The notes under the pieces: model-generated | Databases searched by the model: none | Told to the model about the DNA's origin: nothing | The model's input: only the letters and a program-made list of their open reading frames with translations | Origin: Deltaproteobacteria bacterium | Lineage (GTDB): Bacteria; Myxococcota_A; Polyangia; Polyangiales; Polyangiaceae | Reading direction: 5' to 3' | DNA length: 64,000 nt | Assembly: GCA_016218915.1 (NCBI GenBank) | Contig: JACRCQ010000058.1 | Coordinates: forward strand, 62,001 to 126,000 | Made by a program: the position numbers and the translations under genes | In this document: one piece after another, positions 43,184 through 52,137 of the stretch | How positions within the stretch are numbered: position 1 is the stretch's first letter | Layout: the number at the start of each line of letters is the position of its first letter

Positions 43184-43531
43184 ATGAACATTGCCATCAC
43201 CTTTCGACAGCTGGAAGCCAGTGAGGCCGTGAAGCAGTACGCGAACGAAAAGATCGCGAAGCTCCAGAAGTTCCTGCGCCAACCGCTCAGCGCGCAGGTC
43301 ACCCTCACACTCGACAAGCTCCAGCACGTCGCTGAGGTCCACGTCCACGCAGGATCCGAGCACTTCTACGGCTCGGAGAGGAGCGAGGACATGTACGCCT
43401 CGATTGATAAGGTCATCGACAAGTTGGATCGCCAGATTCGGGCTTCAAAAGGCGTTGCGGAGGCCAAGAAGCGTGGTGGGGATGGGCTCAAGGGCAAGAA
43501 GGTAGTCGAACCCACCGGGGGGGACGAGTAG
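43184..43531 (+). CDS. hpf: ribosome hibernation promoting factor, short form
   Basis: The 115-residue protein has the HPF/RaiA fold: MNIAITFRQLEASEAVKQYA, LRQPLSAQVTLT, HVHAGSEHFYGSERSEDMYASID. It binds the 30S subunit and silences ribosomes in resting cells. It lacks the long-form dimerisation domain. A strong ribosome site (aggagg) precedes the ATG. The rpoN-hpf-ptsN order is widely conserved. Confidence 0.95.
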   Translation: MNIAITFRQLEASEAVKQYANEKIAKLQKFLRQPLSAQVTLTLDKLQHVAEVHVHAGSEHFYGSERSEDMYASIDKVIDKLDRQIRASKGVAEAKKRGGDGLKGKKVVEPTGGDE

Positions 43532-43582
43532 CACTCGGTTCCGCATTTCCCGCCCCGATTGGACCTGACGAGGGTCTGCATC

Positions 43583-44053
43583 ATGCGCCTCACGGACATC
43601 CTCACCGCAGATCGTGTGCTCGTTGTCAACTCCGGCCAGACCTTTGCCTCCAAGCAGGAGGCAATTGCACGGCTCGCAGGCCTGCTGTCCGCCGGCACCG
43701 GCAACGACACTGCCACCGTCTTCAAGGTCCTTGCGGACCGCGAAGATCTCCAATCCACCGGCATCGGCGATGGCGTAGCCATCCCGCACGGCTCCATGGA
43801 GACGCTCGACCAGCAGACCGCAGCGGTTCTGCTCTGCCCCCAAGGCATCGAGTTCGACTCCATCGATGGACGTCCCGCGCGAATCGTGATCGGCGTCGTG
43901 GGACCCAAGCGGGCCACGGGTGAGCACTTGCGAATGCTGGCTCGCATCTCCCGCCTGCTGCGCGATGGCACCTTCCGCGATCGGCTCTTGTCGTCGCCTG
44001 ACGGCGCGAGCGCCTTTGCCGTGATCCGAGCCGAAGAAGAGAGCCGCGTCTGA
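43583..44053 (+). CDS. ptsN: PTS IIA-like nitrogen regulatory protein
   Basis: The 156-residue protein is an EIIA-Ntr/EIIA-Fru domain. The phospho-acceptor is His69 in GVAIPHGS. It receives phosphate from HPr and signals to metabolic and regulatory partners; no sugar-transport domain is present. The ATG at 43583, eight codons after the first in-frame start, gives the usual N-terminus (MRLTDILTAD). It lies 51 bases after hpf and 48 before hprK. Confidence 0.93.
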   Translation: MRLTDILTADRVLVVNSGQTFASKQEAIARLAGLLSAGTGNDTATVFKVLADREDLQSTGIGDGVAIPHGSMETLDQQTAAVLLCPQGIEFDSIDGRPARIVIGVVGPKRATGEHLRMLARISRLLRDGTFRDRLLSSPDGASAFAVIRAEEESRV

Positions 44054-44085
44054 CCTGCCTGCCACCCGTCCAGGGCCGGGCCGTG

Positions 44086-44091
44086 TATAAT
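44086..44091 (+). promoter_or_regulatory. consensus -10 box just before hprK
   Basis: tataat, preceded by tg, lies 10 bases before the hprK GTG in a very GC-rich stretch. It matches a perfect sigma-70 -10 box. No clear -35 is present. Transcription would start within a few bases of the start codon. Confidence 0.5.
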
Positions 44092-44101
44092 CGGTCCAGC
44101 C

Positions 44102-45115
44102 GTGCGCAACCTCGAATCCAACGAGTTCACCATCACCGTCCGGGATCTCGTCTCTGACCCGGCTCTCGGGTTGCGACTCAAGGTGGTGGCTGGCGAGTCC
44201 GGATGCGATGCGCGCATTCGTCACAATCGCATCCAGCGCGTGGGCCTGGTCCTCGCCGGGCACCTGGGCAACGTGATCCCCCACCGCATCCAGATCTGCG
44301 GCGAGACCGAGATCTCCTACTTCCCGACGCTCCTTCCCGAGCGTCGGGAGGAGGTCCTCGCCAGGCTCTTCGAGCTCAAGCTCTGCTGCCTGCTCATCAC
44401 CTGCGGCTTCGATGCTCCTTCTGAGGTACGGGACATCGCCGAGCGCTCCGGCACGCCCTTGATCTTGATCGAGGAGAAGACCGGCGCCGCCATCCAGGCG
44501 ATCGAGGACTTCCTCGACGATCGGCTCGCTCCTCGCACCCAGATCCACGGCGTGCTGATCGACGTGTTCGGCGTGGGCATGCTCCTGATTGGCGAGAGTG
44601 GCGTCGGCAAGAGCGAGTGTGCCCTGGATCTTGTGCTGCGCGGGCATCGCCTCGTGGCCGACGACGTGGTCCTGTGCGACTACCGTCCTCCTGGCGCGAT
44701 CTACGGTGCGCCGGCGGGGATCCTTCGCCACCACATCGAGGTGCGCGGCTTGGGCGTGCTCAATATCAAGAGCCTCTTCGGCGTCACCTCGGTGCGTGAC
44801 CGCAAGCGCATCGATCTGGTGTTGCATCTGCGAGAGGACGCCAACGACAGCGACTACGACCGGATCGGCATCGAGGACCACTTCTACAACCTGCTCGGAG
44901 TGCAAATCCGCGAGCTGGTGCTTCCGGTGCGCCCCGGGCGCGACATGGCCGCCATCATAGAGATTGCCGCTCGCGACGAGCTGTCTCGCCGCGCGGGCCA
45001 CCACTCGGCCCGGGAATTCTTCGATACGATCGAGCGTCGCCTCAAGGAAGGCATCCAGTACAACCAAGACTCCATCATTCCGTTGGACCCATGTGCCCCG
45101 AAGAAAATCCTCTGA
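44102..45115 (+). CDS. hprK: HPr kinase/phosphorylase
   Basis: The 337-residue enzyme adds or removes phosphate at the regulatory Ser of HPr. Walker A GESGVGKS is at 164-171, His149 lies in IHGVLIDVFG, and the HPrK signature is in HHIEVRGLGVLNI. Length is normal. The start is GTG, directly after a -10-like box. Its 3' end overlaps rapZ if rapZ starts at the ATG. Confidence 0.96.
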   Translation: MRNLESNEFTITVRDLVSDPALGLRLKVVAGESGCDARIRHNRIQRVGLVLAGHLGNVIPHRIQICGETEISYFPTLLPERREEVLARLFELKLCCLLITCGFDAPSEVRDIAERSGTPLILIEEKTGAAIQAIEDFLDDRLAPRTQIHGVLIDVFGVGMLLIGESGVGKSECALDLVLRGHRLVADDVVLCDYRPPGAIYGAPAGILRHHIEVRGLGVLNIKSLFGVTSVRDRKRIDLVLHLREDANDSDYDRIGIEDHFYNLLGVQIRELVLPVRPGRDMAAIIEIAARDELSRRAGHHSAREFFDTIERRLKEGIQYNQDSIIPLDPCAPKKIL

Positions 45116-46104
45116 GCGTGCCCGTTGAACGCGTCGTGGTCGTCAGCGGCTTGTCTGGCGCGGGCAAGTCCACCGCGCTGCACGCCCTGGAAGACCTCGG
45201 GTTCTTCTGCATCGACAACATCCCGACCCGCGTGGTCGCCCAGGTGCTGCAGGAGTGCAGAGCCGGCGGTGTCGCGCTCGTCGCACTCGGAATCGACGTG
45301 CGCGTGCGCTCGTTCCTCGAGGACTTCGGCGACGCGATCATGGCGCTCAAGGGCGACCCGAGCGTCCATCTGTCGGTGCTCTTCCTCGACGCCAACGACA
45401 CCGCGCTGCTGTCGCGCTTCAGCGCGACGCGTCGTCCTCACCCCCTGTCCACCGCGACCGAGGGCGAGGAGCGCGGCGCCATGGCGTTGATCGACGGGAT
45501 CACCTCGGAGCGGGCCAGGCTCTCGCGCGTGCGGGTTCGCGCGACCCATGTGATCGACACGACCGTCATGACCGTTCATGACCTGCGAAAGCGGATCGTG
45601 CAGATGTTCGGCCCCGGCGTCGGCAGGGCGCTGCGCCTGCGGGTGCGAGTGCTGACGTTCGGGTTCAAGTACGGGTCCCCGACGGACGCGGATCTGGTGC
45701 TCGACGTGCGATTCCTGCGCAATCCGTATTTTGAGGAATCGCTCCGGGAGAAGACCGGGCTCGACGAGGACGTGGTCGCGTACGTATTGAGCGACCAGGA
45801 GACGCTCGGGTTCGTGGATCTGGCCGACAAGCTCGTCGCCTTCTGCGTTCCGCGCTACGAGCGGGAGGGCAAGGCCTACTTGACCATCGCGGTCGGCTGT
45901 ACAGGAGGGCGCCATCGTTCCGTTGCCATCGGCGTGGAGCTCGCTCGCCGCGTCCAGCTTGCGACCGGCTTCGAGGTCGATGTCGTTCACCGGGACATTC
46001 GTCGCGACACGGGCTTAGACCGCGCCACGGATCCGGATATCATCGGTGGGGGAGGTTGGCGGGGAACGGGCAGGCCACCTGCGGAGCAGAAGCGAGATGG
46101 ATGA
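45091..46104 (+). CDS. rapZ: RNase adapter protein RapZ (nucleotide-binding)
   Basis: The 337-residue protein has Walker A GLSGAGKS at 20-27, FCIDNIPTRVV, and the C-terminal GCTGGRHRSV region of RapZ. In enterobacteria RapZ guides RNase E to GlmZ small RNA and senses glucosamine-6-phosphate; the role here may differ. The ATG overlaps hprK by 25 bases; a GTG just after the hprK stop (45118) is an equally plausible start. The end overlaps ptsH by 8 bases. Confidence 0.93.
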   Translation: MCPEENPLSVPVERVVVVSGLSGAGKSTALHALEDLGFFCIDNIPTRVVAQVLQECRAGGVALVALGIDVRVRSFLEDFGDAIMALKGDPSVHLSVLFLDANDTALLSRFSATRRPHPLSTATEGEERGAMALIDGITSERARLSRVRVRATHVIDTTVMTVHDLRKRIVQMFGPGVGRALRLRVRVLTFGFKYGSPTDADLVLDVRFLRNPYFEESLREKTGLDEDVVAYVLSDQETLGFVDLADKLVAFCVPRYEREGKAYLTIAVGCTGGRHRSVAIGVELARRVQLATGFEVDVVHRDIRRDTGLDRATDPDIIGGGGWRGTGRPPAEQKRDG

Positions 46105-46372
46105 GGCGCGCGCCAACTACGAGATCGTGAACACCCTGGGGCTGCACGCACGTGCGGCCACCAAGCTCGTGCAGCTTGCAGCGCGCTTTCCGTGCGAGAT
46201 CGAGATTGCGCGGGACGGCCAGAGGGCCAACGCCAAGAGCGTGATGGGCGTGCTGCTGCTGTGCGGAGCCAAGGGCTCGATCCTCGAGGTCTGGGCGCGC
46301 GGAGAACGCGCAGACGATGCGGTGCAGGCCATCGGTACGCTCATCGCGGGTCGGTTCGGGGAGGCCGAATGA
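46097..46372 (+). CDS. ptsH: phosphocarrier protein HPr
   Basis: The 91-residue protein has His17 in GLHARAATKL, the site phosphorylated by enzyme I, and Ser48 in AKSVMGVLLL, the site modified by HprK. Both regulatory inputs are therefore present in this operon. The start follows a purine-rich stretch (gcagaagcgag). Stop and ptsI start overlap (ATGA). Confidence 0.96.
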   Translation: MDEARANYEIVNTLGLHARAATKLVQLAARFPCEIEIARDGQRANAKSVMGVLLLCGAKGSILEVWARGERADDAVQAIGTLIAGRFGEAE

Positions 46373-48147
46373 GCGACCCGAACCCCGACCCGGACGGGGC
46401 CGCCCAACGGCTGCGCGGAATCTCGGGCTCACCGGGTATTGCCATCGGACCTGCTGTCGTCACGGGCCCGACCACAGCACGTTTCAAGCAACGCAACATT
46501 GCCGGCCACGAGGCTGACAGCGAGGTGCAGCGCTTCCACGCTGCGGTCAAGCACGCCAAAGCCGGGCTGCGCAGGGTCATGCAGCGCGCCGGCCACCTCG
46601 GCGCCGAGCTGACGATCCTCGAAGCCTACATCCTGATGCTCGGCGATCCGATCCTCGGCGACGAGACCGAACGCCACATCCGTGTCAATCTGCTTTGCGC
46701 CGAATGGGCCGTCTCGCGCGCCATCCAGGAGATGGCGTCCCAGGTCATGATCGCTGACGATCTGTACCTGCGGGAGCGCAGCCGCGACTTCCACTTCGTC
46801 GGCGACATGCTGGTCCGTTCCCTGCGCGGAGAGCAGGATGGCCAGCAGTTCCTCAAGCTCGATCGCCCCAGCATCGTGGTGGCGCACGATCTCTCCCCCG
46901 CAGACACCGCCGCCATGGTGCGCGAGCCGGTCATCGCCCTGGTCACCGAGGTCGGTAGCCGCACCAGCCACACCTCCATCATGGCCCGCGCCCTCGAGAT
47001 CCCGGCGGTCGTCGGTGTTGCGGATGCCCTGAGCCGCATCAATCCGGGCGACGAGCTCGTGGTCGACGGCTTGCGCGCAGAGGTCACCATCGGTCCATCG
47101 GAAAGCGAGCTCGCGATCGCGCGAGAGCGCGAGCAGCAGCACCTCACCCGGTGCAAGCGCCTGCGCCACACGCGCGATCGTCTCACCACCACCGCGTGCG
47201 GCGTGCCGATCGCCCTTCGCGCCAACATCGAGCTGCCCGGGGAGGCTCTGCTGGCCGTCGACCACGGCGCCCAGGGCGTCGGGCTCTACCGCACCGAGTT
47301 CCTCTATGTCGATCGCGCTTCGCCACCTTCGGAGGACGAGCAGTACGAGCTGTACCGCACCGTGATCCAGACGCTGGTTCCCCATCCGGTCACGCTCCGC
47401 ACCTTCGACCTCGGCGGCGACAAGTTCTCGTCGTCGTTCGACGTGCCCTCGGATTTGAACCCGGCGCTCGGGCTGCGCGCCGTGCGCCTCGCTCTTGCCT
47501 CGCCCGAGCTGTTCCTGGCTCAGCTCCGCGCCATGGTGCGCGCAAGCGCGCACGGCCCCATGTCCGTGATGATTCCCATGATCGCCACCATGACCGAGCT
47601 GCGCAGCGTCAAGGCGCTGCTCGCACGCGCGATCGAGCAGGTCGACCAGCGCGGGCTTCCGCGCGCCAGGCACGTGCCTCTGGGCGTCATGATCGAGGTG
47701 CCGTCCGCGGCGCTTCTCGCAGAGAGCTTCGCACGGGAAGCCGACTTCCTGAGCCTGGGCACCAACGACCTGGTGCAGTACACGCTCGCTGCGGATCGCA
47801 CCAGCCGCGCGCTCGCCTACCTCGCATCCCCCTTCGACCCGTCCGTGCTGCGTCTGATCGCGCTCGTCGTCGATGCAGCCGCCAAGCAGTCCACCCCATT
47901 GTCGATCTGCGGAGAGATGGCTTCGGACCCGGTCGGCGCGATCCTTCTGGTCGGCCTCGGCCTGCGCGAGATGTCGATGGAGGCTTCCTCGGTTCCGGAG
48001 ATCAAGGAGACGCTGCGGCGCGTGACGCTCGCCGAGGCGCAGGAAGCGGCTCGCTCCGTGCTCGGTTGCGAGACGGCCGAGGAGGTCTCGGCGGCGCTCG
48101 ATCGCCTGTTCGCGGGGCGTCTCGCGGATCTTCTGGCAACGGGTTGA
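46369..48147 (+). CDS. ptsI: PTS enzyme I (phosphoenolpyruvate-protein phosphotransferase)
   Basis: The 592-residue enzyme transfers phosphate from phosphoenolpyruvate to HPr. His201 lies in GSRTSHTSIMAR. The PEP-binding barrel contains GVGLYRTEFLY, FDLGGDK and LGTNDLVQYTLAADR, and the active-site Cys is in ICGEMASDP. It has no GAF domain, so it is the sugar-type EI rather than EI-Ntr (PtsP). The ATG overlaps the ptsH stop; the kinase gene starts 3 bases after the stop. Confidence 0.96.
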   Translation: MSDPNPDPDGAAQRLRGISGSPGIAIGPAVVTGPTTARFKQRNIAGHEADSEVQRFHAAVKHAKAGLRRVMQRAGHLGAELTILEAYILMLGDPILGDETERHIRVNLLCAEWAVSRAIQEMASQVMIADDLYLRERSRDFHFVGDMLVRSLRGEQDGQQFLKLDRPSIVVAHDLSPADTAAMVREPVIALVTEVGSRTSHTSIMARALEIPAVVGVADALSRINPGDELVVDGLRAEVTIGPSESELAIAREREQQHLTRCKRLRHTRDRLTTTACGVPIALRANIELPGEALLAVDHGAQGVGLYRTEFLYVDRASPPSEDEQYELYRTVIQTLVPHPVTLRTFDLGGDKFSSSFDVPSDLNPALGLRAVRLALASPELFLAQLRAMVRASAHGPMSVMIPMIATMTELRSVKALLARAIEQVDQRGLPRARHVPLGVMIEVPSAALLAESFAREADFLSLGTNDLVQYTLAADRTSRALAYLASPFDPSVLRLIALVVDAAAKQSTPLSICGEMASDPVGAILLVGLGLREMSMEASSVPEIKETLRRVTLAEAQEAARSVLGCETAEEVSAALDRLFAGRLADLLATG

Positions 48148-48150
48148 GCC

Positions 48151-49530
48151 GTGGCCGAGTCGCCGAAGCCCAGCGCCCAGGAGCGCGAGGATGCAGAGCC
48201 CGAGGTCCTCGAGCAGGAGCCATCCCTGGGCACGGCGCTCGTCCACCAGCGCTACCGCATCGTGCGCGAGCTCGGCGCCGGCGGGCAAGGGCACACCTAC
48301 CTCGCCCATGACCAGGAGCGTGACACCGAGGTCGCCCTCAAGCGCTTCGACCTGCGGGTCGCCACGGACTGGAAGAAGGTGGAGCTGTTCGAGCGCGAGT
48401 GCTCTGTGCTGCGCTCCATCCAGCACCCTGCAATCCCGCGCTATCTCGAGCAGTTCGAGGAGGATGGCGCCTTCTACCTCGTGATGGAACGAGTGGTGGG
48501 CGAATCGCTCCAGGAGCGCAGGGCGCGCGGCGTGCGCACGACCGAAGGCGAGGTCTGGCGCGTGCTGCACGAGGTCGGCGCGATCCTCGACATGCTCCAC
48601 GGCCTGCAACCCCCCGTGATCCATCGGGACATCAAGCCCCACAACCTGATCCGTCGCCCGGATGGCACCATCGCCCTCGTCGACTTCGGCGCTGTCCGAG
48701 ACATGCTGCGCGCAGGCGGCGGCTCGACCGTGGCCGGCACCTTCGGCTACATGGCTCCTGAGCAGCTGCATGGTCAGGCGCTGCCTCAGACCGACGTCTA
48801 CGGCTTGGGAGCCACGGTGGTAGCGCTGATGACGGGGCGCGAGCCGGAGCAGCTCGCCCATCGCGGGCTGCGCGTCGACGTCAGGAGCGAGGTCTCGGCC
48901 AGCTCCGCCCTGATCGCGGTCCTGGAGCGCATGCTCGAGCCTGACCCTGACCATCGTCCGCGATCCGTTCGCGCAGCTTTGGGATCCTATGCACCGCGCA
49001 TCGATGTGCAGGCTGCACCAGCACCGACTCCAAGAGTCCGTGTGGCTACGGAGCCTCAGCCTGAGAAGGCTCCATCCCCTCAGACCGACGCAGCCCCCAC
49101 GCCCGAGCCCGGGTCCGAGGCTGTCGCCAAGGTCACCCCCGGTGCAATCGAGGCGATCAGCGTCGCCCTTCCCTTCCCACTGGCGCTCCTTCTTTCCTTC
49201 GGGATCTTCCTGCTCAGCGTCCCATTCTGGATCATGGGCGGCTTGCTGCTTCCGATCCTTGCCACGGTCTTCCGGAGCGATCAGGACGGCGCGATCCGCG
49301 GGGCTGCGCGATGGTTCAAGGCAGTGCACGGGGCGCTGGAGACGGCATCCGGGCGATCGAGCCGCGCTGCCACCGAGCGCGAGCGAGTGCGCAGCGAGCA
49401 TCGGATGCAGAGGCGCGTGGAAGCCAGAGTACGCGCCAAGCAGGAGCGCGAGCGAGCGCGCGAGATGGCCCGGGAGCAGCGAAGGCAGTGGCGCGAGCGG
49501 TCCAAGGAGCTCCGTCGTCGGGGACGCTGA
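48151..49530 (+). CDS. Ser/Thr protein kinase with double membrane segment and basic tail
   Basis: The 459-residue kinase has Gly loop GAGGQGHTY near residue 42, Lys64 in VALKRF, HRDIKPHN at 158-165 (Asp160) and DFG at 178-180. A Pro/Ala linker follows, then one or two membrane segments between about 335 and 372, and a very Arg/Glu-rich coiled tail to the end. The kinase should be cytoplasmic and membrane tethered. It starts 3 bases after ptsI with GTG and is followed by the terminator, so it is the last gene of the phosphotransferase operon. Confidence 0.93.
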   Translation: MAESPKPSAQEREDAEPEVLEQEPSLGTALVHQRYRIVRELGAGGQGHTYLAHDQERDTEVALKRFDLRVATDWKKVELFERECSVLRSIQHPAIPRYLEQFEEDGAFYLVMERVVGESLQERRARGVRTTEGEVWRVLHEVGAILDMLHGLQPPVIHRDIKPHNLIRRPDGTIALVDFGAVRDMLRAGGGSTVAGTFGYMAPEQLHGQALPQTDVYGLGATVVALMTGREPEQLAHRGLRVDVRSEVSASSALIAVLERMLEPDPDHRPRSVRAALGSYAPRIDVQAAPAPTPRVRVATEPQPEKAPSPQTDAAPTPEPGSEAVAKVTPGAIEAISVALPFPLALLLSFGIFLLSVPFWIMGGLLLPILATVFRSDQDGAIRGAARWFKAVHGALETASGRSSRAATERERVRSEHRMQRRVEARVRAKQERERAREMAREQRRQWRERSKELRRRGR

Positions 49531-49546
49531 GCGTTCCACTTTTTTT
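49522..49546 (+). terminator. rho-independent terminator of the lptA-to-kinase operon
   Basis: ggacgc-tga-gcgttcc forms a stem with one bulged T and a three-base loop, then ac and seven or more T. The kinase stop codon TGA lies in the loop, so the hairpin starts inside the gene. It is the clearest terminator in the window. Confidence 0.7.
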
Positions 49547-49677
49547 GCGACAACCCTCTGGCTGACCCATCAGCCCAGTGCACCCGGCAGAGAACCTACT
49601 CGGGTGTCGTTATCGCGGTCGCGTGTCTTGCAAGACCCCCGCGAAGTCCCCGACTTTTGTTCGTAAGGAGCAGGAAA

Positions 49678-50364
49678 ATGGCACAAGTTCTTCGTCTGAC
49701 CCTTGGAGTTCTAGCGATGGTGGGAGCCTCGGCCGTGGTCGCGTGCAGCAGCAGCGATGGCGGAACCGGTGGGGGCGCAGCAGGAAGCGGCGCCACGAGC
49801 CAGGGCGGCAACGGCCAGGGCGGCTTTGGCCAGGGCGGCAACAACCAGGGCGGCAACAACAACGGCGGGAGCGGCGGTGGAGGCGGTGGGTGCTACGGCG
49901 ACTTCACGCTCGGCCAGAATGTCGTGGTCAGCGGCTCGACCGACACGCTGGGCCAGCCCTGCAACAACAACAATGCGCCCACGAACTGTCCGGACGGCAC
50001 GTTCATCAACTTCGGCAACGGCGAATGCATCTGCATCGTGATGTGCTCATCGCTTCAGGGCGTGAGCGCGGGCGACAACTGCACGACGGACGGCAGCTGG
50101 AAGTGCGAGAAGATCCAGGCGACCAACGCGAGCGCGAACTACGCGACGGTCTGTGTGCCGACCAAGTGGGGGCTTTGCACCTCTGGCGGGCAAGGCGGAT
50201 CCGGCGGGGGTGGTCAAGGCGGATCTGGTGGCGGCGGACAAGGGGGATCGGGCGGAGGAGAAGCTGGAAGCGGGGGAGGATCGCAGTGCAAGGGGTCGGG
50301 CGACGACTGTTTCGACGACGACGAGTGTTGCAGCGGCACGTGCGACAGCTTCTCGTGCACTTGA
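49678..50364 (+). CDS. Cys-rich lipoprotein with Gly/Asn/Gln linker
   Basis: The 228-residue product has a lipobox VVAC, an N-terminal Gly/Asn/Gln linker, a central Cys-rich region (CTDGSWKCEKIQ), a second Gly-rich linker near residue 175 and a C-terminal CKGSGDDCFDDDECCSGTC knot-like motif. A strong ribosome site (aaggag) lies 9 bases upstream of the ATG. The function is unknown; the C-terminal motif resembles small disulphide knots. Confidence 0.78.
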   Translation: MAQVLRLTLGVLAMVGASAVVACSSSDGGTGGGAAGSGATSQGGNGQGGFGQGGNNQGGNNNGGSGGGGGGCYGDFTLGQNVVVSGSTDTLGQPCNNNNAPTNCPDGTFINFGNGECICIVMCSSLQGVSAGDNCTTDGSWKCEKIQATNASANYATVCVPTKWGLCTSGGQGGSGGGGQGGSGGGGQGGSGGGEAGSGGGSQCKGSGDDCFDDDECCSGTCDSFSCT

Positions 50365-50505
50365 AGCGCTCGGTCGAATCGGGATGCCCGGTCGGTCGCG
50401 GTACGATCGTTCGCGGAATCCCCTTGAGTCCGGCGCGCTTCGAGGGCTAGCGTCCCGGGATTCGCCTGCCCAGTACCTGGCCCGGCTGGCGATCCCGACA
50501 CCATC

Positions 50506-52104
50506 ATGAGTCTCCAACTCAAGCGTCGTCTGGCACGTCCTCTTCCCAAGCTCGCGTTCGCAGCCGTGGCGTTTCTGGCCGCGGGGTCCTGCGTCGTTCG
50601 TGGGCAGATCTCCACCGAGACCGCGCGTCTGCAGATCACGGTGCTTCAGGAAGACGGCTCGCCCCTTCCTCCCGCGGATCAACCGATGCCTCTCTCGCTC
50701 GGCGGGATGAAGCGGTTCCAGGTCGTGATCGACGCGATGATGCGGGATGGCTCGATCGACACGAGGTTCAACGGGTACGTGCGCGTGAGCGTGCAGCCCG
50801 GGGGAGTATCGGAGATCCTCGGGGCGGACGTGGTGGGGCGCAACGTCCTGCTGCGTAACGGACACGCCGATTCACACATGATCAGCGTGGTGGGCGGCTA
50901 CGGCGACACGCGCGTCTGGGCCGAGGACATGGGGTACATGCCTGCGGATCCCACCAAGCCGCCGCAGTGCTCGAACGGGCTCGACGACAACGGCAACGGC
51001 TTGATCGACTACCCGGCGGATCCTGGCTGTGCGTTTGCCAACGACGACACCGAGGATGGCGGAAGCTACGCCGCGGGTGTGTCGCCGGCGATCCACTTCC
51101 AGCTCCCCACGCTCGCGCAGGTTCAAGGCTACCAGTGCCCTGCTGTCGGCGACCCGGCATGCGCCGTCGGATCGTCAGGCACACCGTTCGAGAACGAGCA
51201 GGTGGAGGTCAACGATGGCAACGGGGTGGCCCCCGGCGAAGGGCCCACGTTGATCGTGACGCGCGTGTCCGCAGACGGATTCTTCGCGACCGACGTGGAC
51301 AAGACCCGTCCGCCTGAGGCGCAGGGCAAGTACAACCACATCTACGCGTTCAACTTCAACATCCCGCCCGGGATGCGCGTGTGCGATAGGCTGACCTATC
51401 TCAGCGGCACGATGAGCGAATTCTTCGGGTTCACCGAGATAGGATTCCCCAGCTACAAGCTCCACCAGTGGCGTCTCCCCGTCCCCGGCGGTGACCCGGG
51501 TGATGGCGAGTGCCTGGTGCCGGATCCGAACCTGATCACTGACACCATGCTGGGCAGCTCCGATGCGGCCACGGTCGCGCTGGAACCCTGGGAGTCGTCG
51601 CTCGTTCGCGTGCAGAACGTGACCATCGGCAAGCACTTCGGCCCTGACAAGGCGTCGAACAACGTGTTCACCGACAACTCGTCGAACTGCGATTTGAACG
51701 ATGACGGCAAGGTGGACTTCGACACTCCGGGCAACCCCGAGATGGCGTGCAGCAACGCATGCGCAGCGGACCGGGAGTGCGTGGACTGGTCCGGATACGC
51801 ATCGCGCGGCAACTTCCGCGTGGTGGTGGGCGCTTCCACGCTCGGCATCTTGATCAACGTCGGCTCTGTGCCCGGCTTCGATCCCCTCTTGGAGAAGGGG
51901 AGAACCATCAAGTCCGTCACGGGCACGGTCCGTCACTTCTCGGGCGGCCCGCTGAATTGGACCATCGAGTGCCGATGTGCTGACGACTTCTTGTACTGCA
52001 AGCCCGGTGACACCGAGTGCGAGAACAACGCCCAGCCCAAGTCGACCAAGGAATCGTGCGTGCTGCCTCGAACCGAGTACGACCCGAACGAGGGCACGAA
52101 CTAG
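50506..52104 (+). CDS. outer-membrane lipoprotein with beta-sandwich-like repeats
   Basis: The 532-residue product has a signal sequence with Cys29 in LAAGSC, weakly a lipobox. It contains CSNGLDDNGNGLIDYPADPGC, an acidic calcium-type loop, and late in the sequence CDLNDDGKVDFD. The rest is beta-rich with a scattering of Cys pairs. I do not recognise the family. It is followed after 33 bases by the beta-barrel candidate, then the 5'-nucleotidase gene, suggesting joint envelope function. Confidence 0.7.
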   Translation: MSLQLKRRLARPLPKLAFAAVAFLAAGSCVVRGQISTETARLQITVLQEDGSPLPPADQPMPLSLGGMKRFQVVIDAMMRDGSIDTRFNGYVRVSVQPGGVSEILGADVVGRNVLLRNGHADSHMISVVGGYGDTRVWAEDMGYMPADPTKPPQCSNGLDDNGNGLIDYPADPGCAFANDDTEDGGSYAAGVSPAIHFQLPTLAQVQGYQCPAVGDPACAVGSSGTPFENEQVEVNDGNGVAPGEGPTLIVTRVSADGFFATDVDKTRPPEAQGKYNHIYAFNFNIPPGMRVCDRLTYLSGTMSEFFGFTEIGFPSYKLHQWRLPVPGGDPGDGECLVPDPNLITDTMLGSSDAATVALEPWESSLVRVQNVTIGKHFGPDKASNNVFTDNSSNCDLNDDGKVDFDTPGNPEMACSNACAADRECVDWSGYASRGNFRVVVGASTLGILINVGSVPGFDPLLEKGRTIKSVTGTVRHFSGGPLNWTIECRCADDFLYCKPGDTECENNAQPKSTKESCVLPRTEYDPNEGTN

Positions 52105-52137
52105 TAGGACATCAGGACCCCAGTCTTCAGGATAGAC

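Noticed and set aside
46429..49539. A 1,036-codon open frame antisense to ptsI and the Ser/Thr kinase
   Set aside because: It is a shadow of GC-rich codons on the other strand: low-complexity His/Arg/Asp composition, no domain, and it fully overlaps two well-supported genes.
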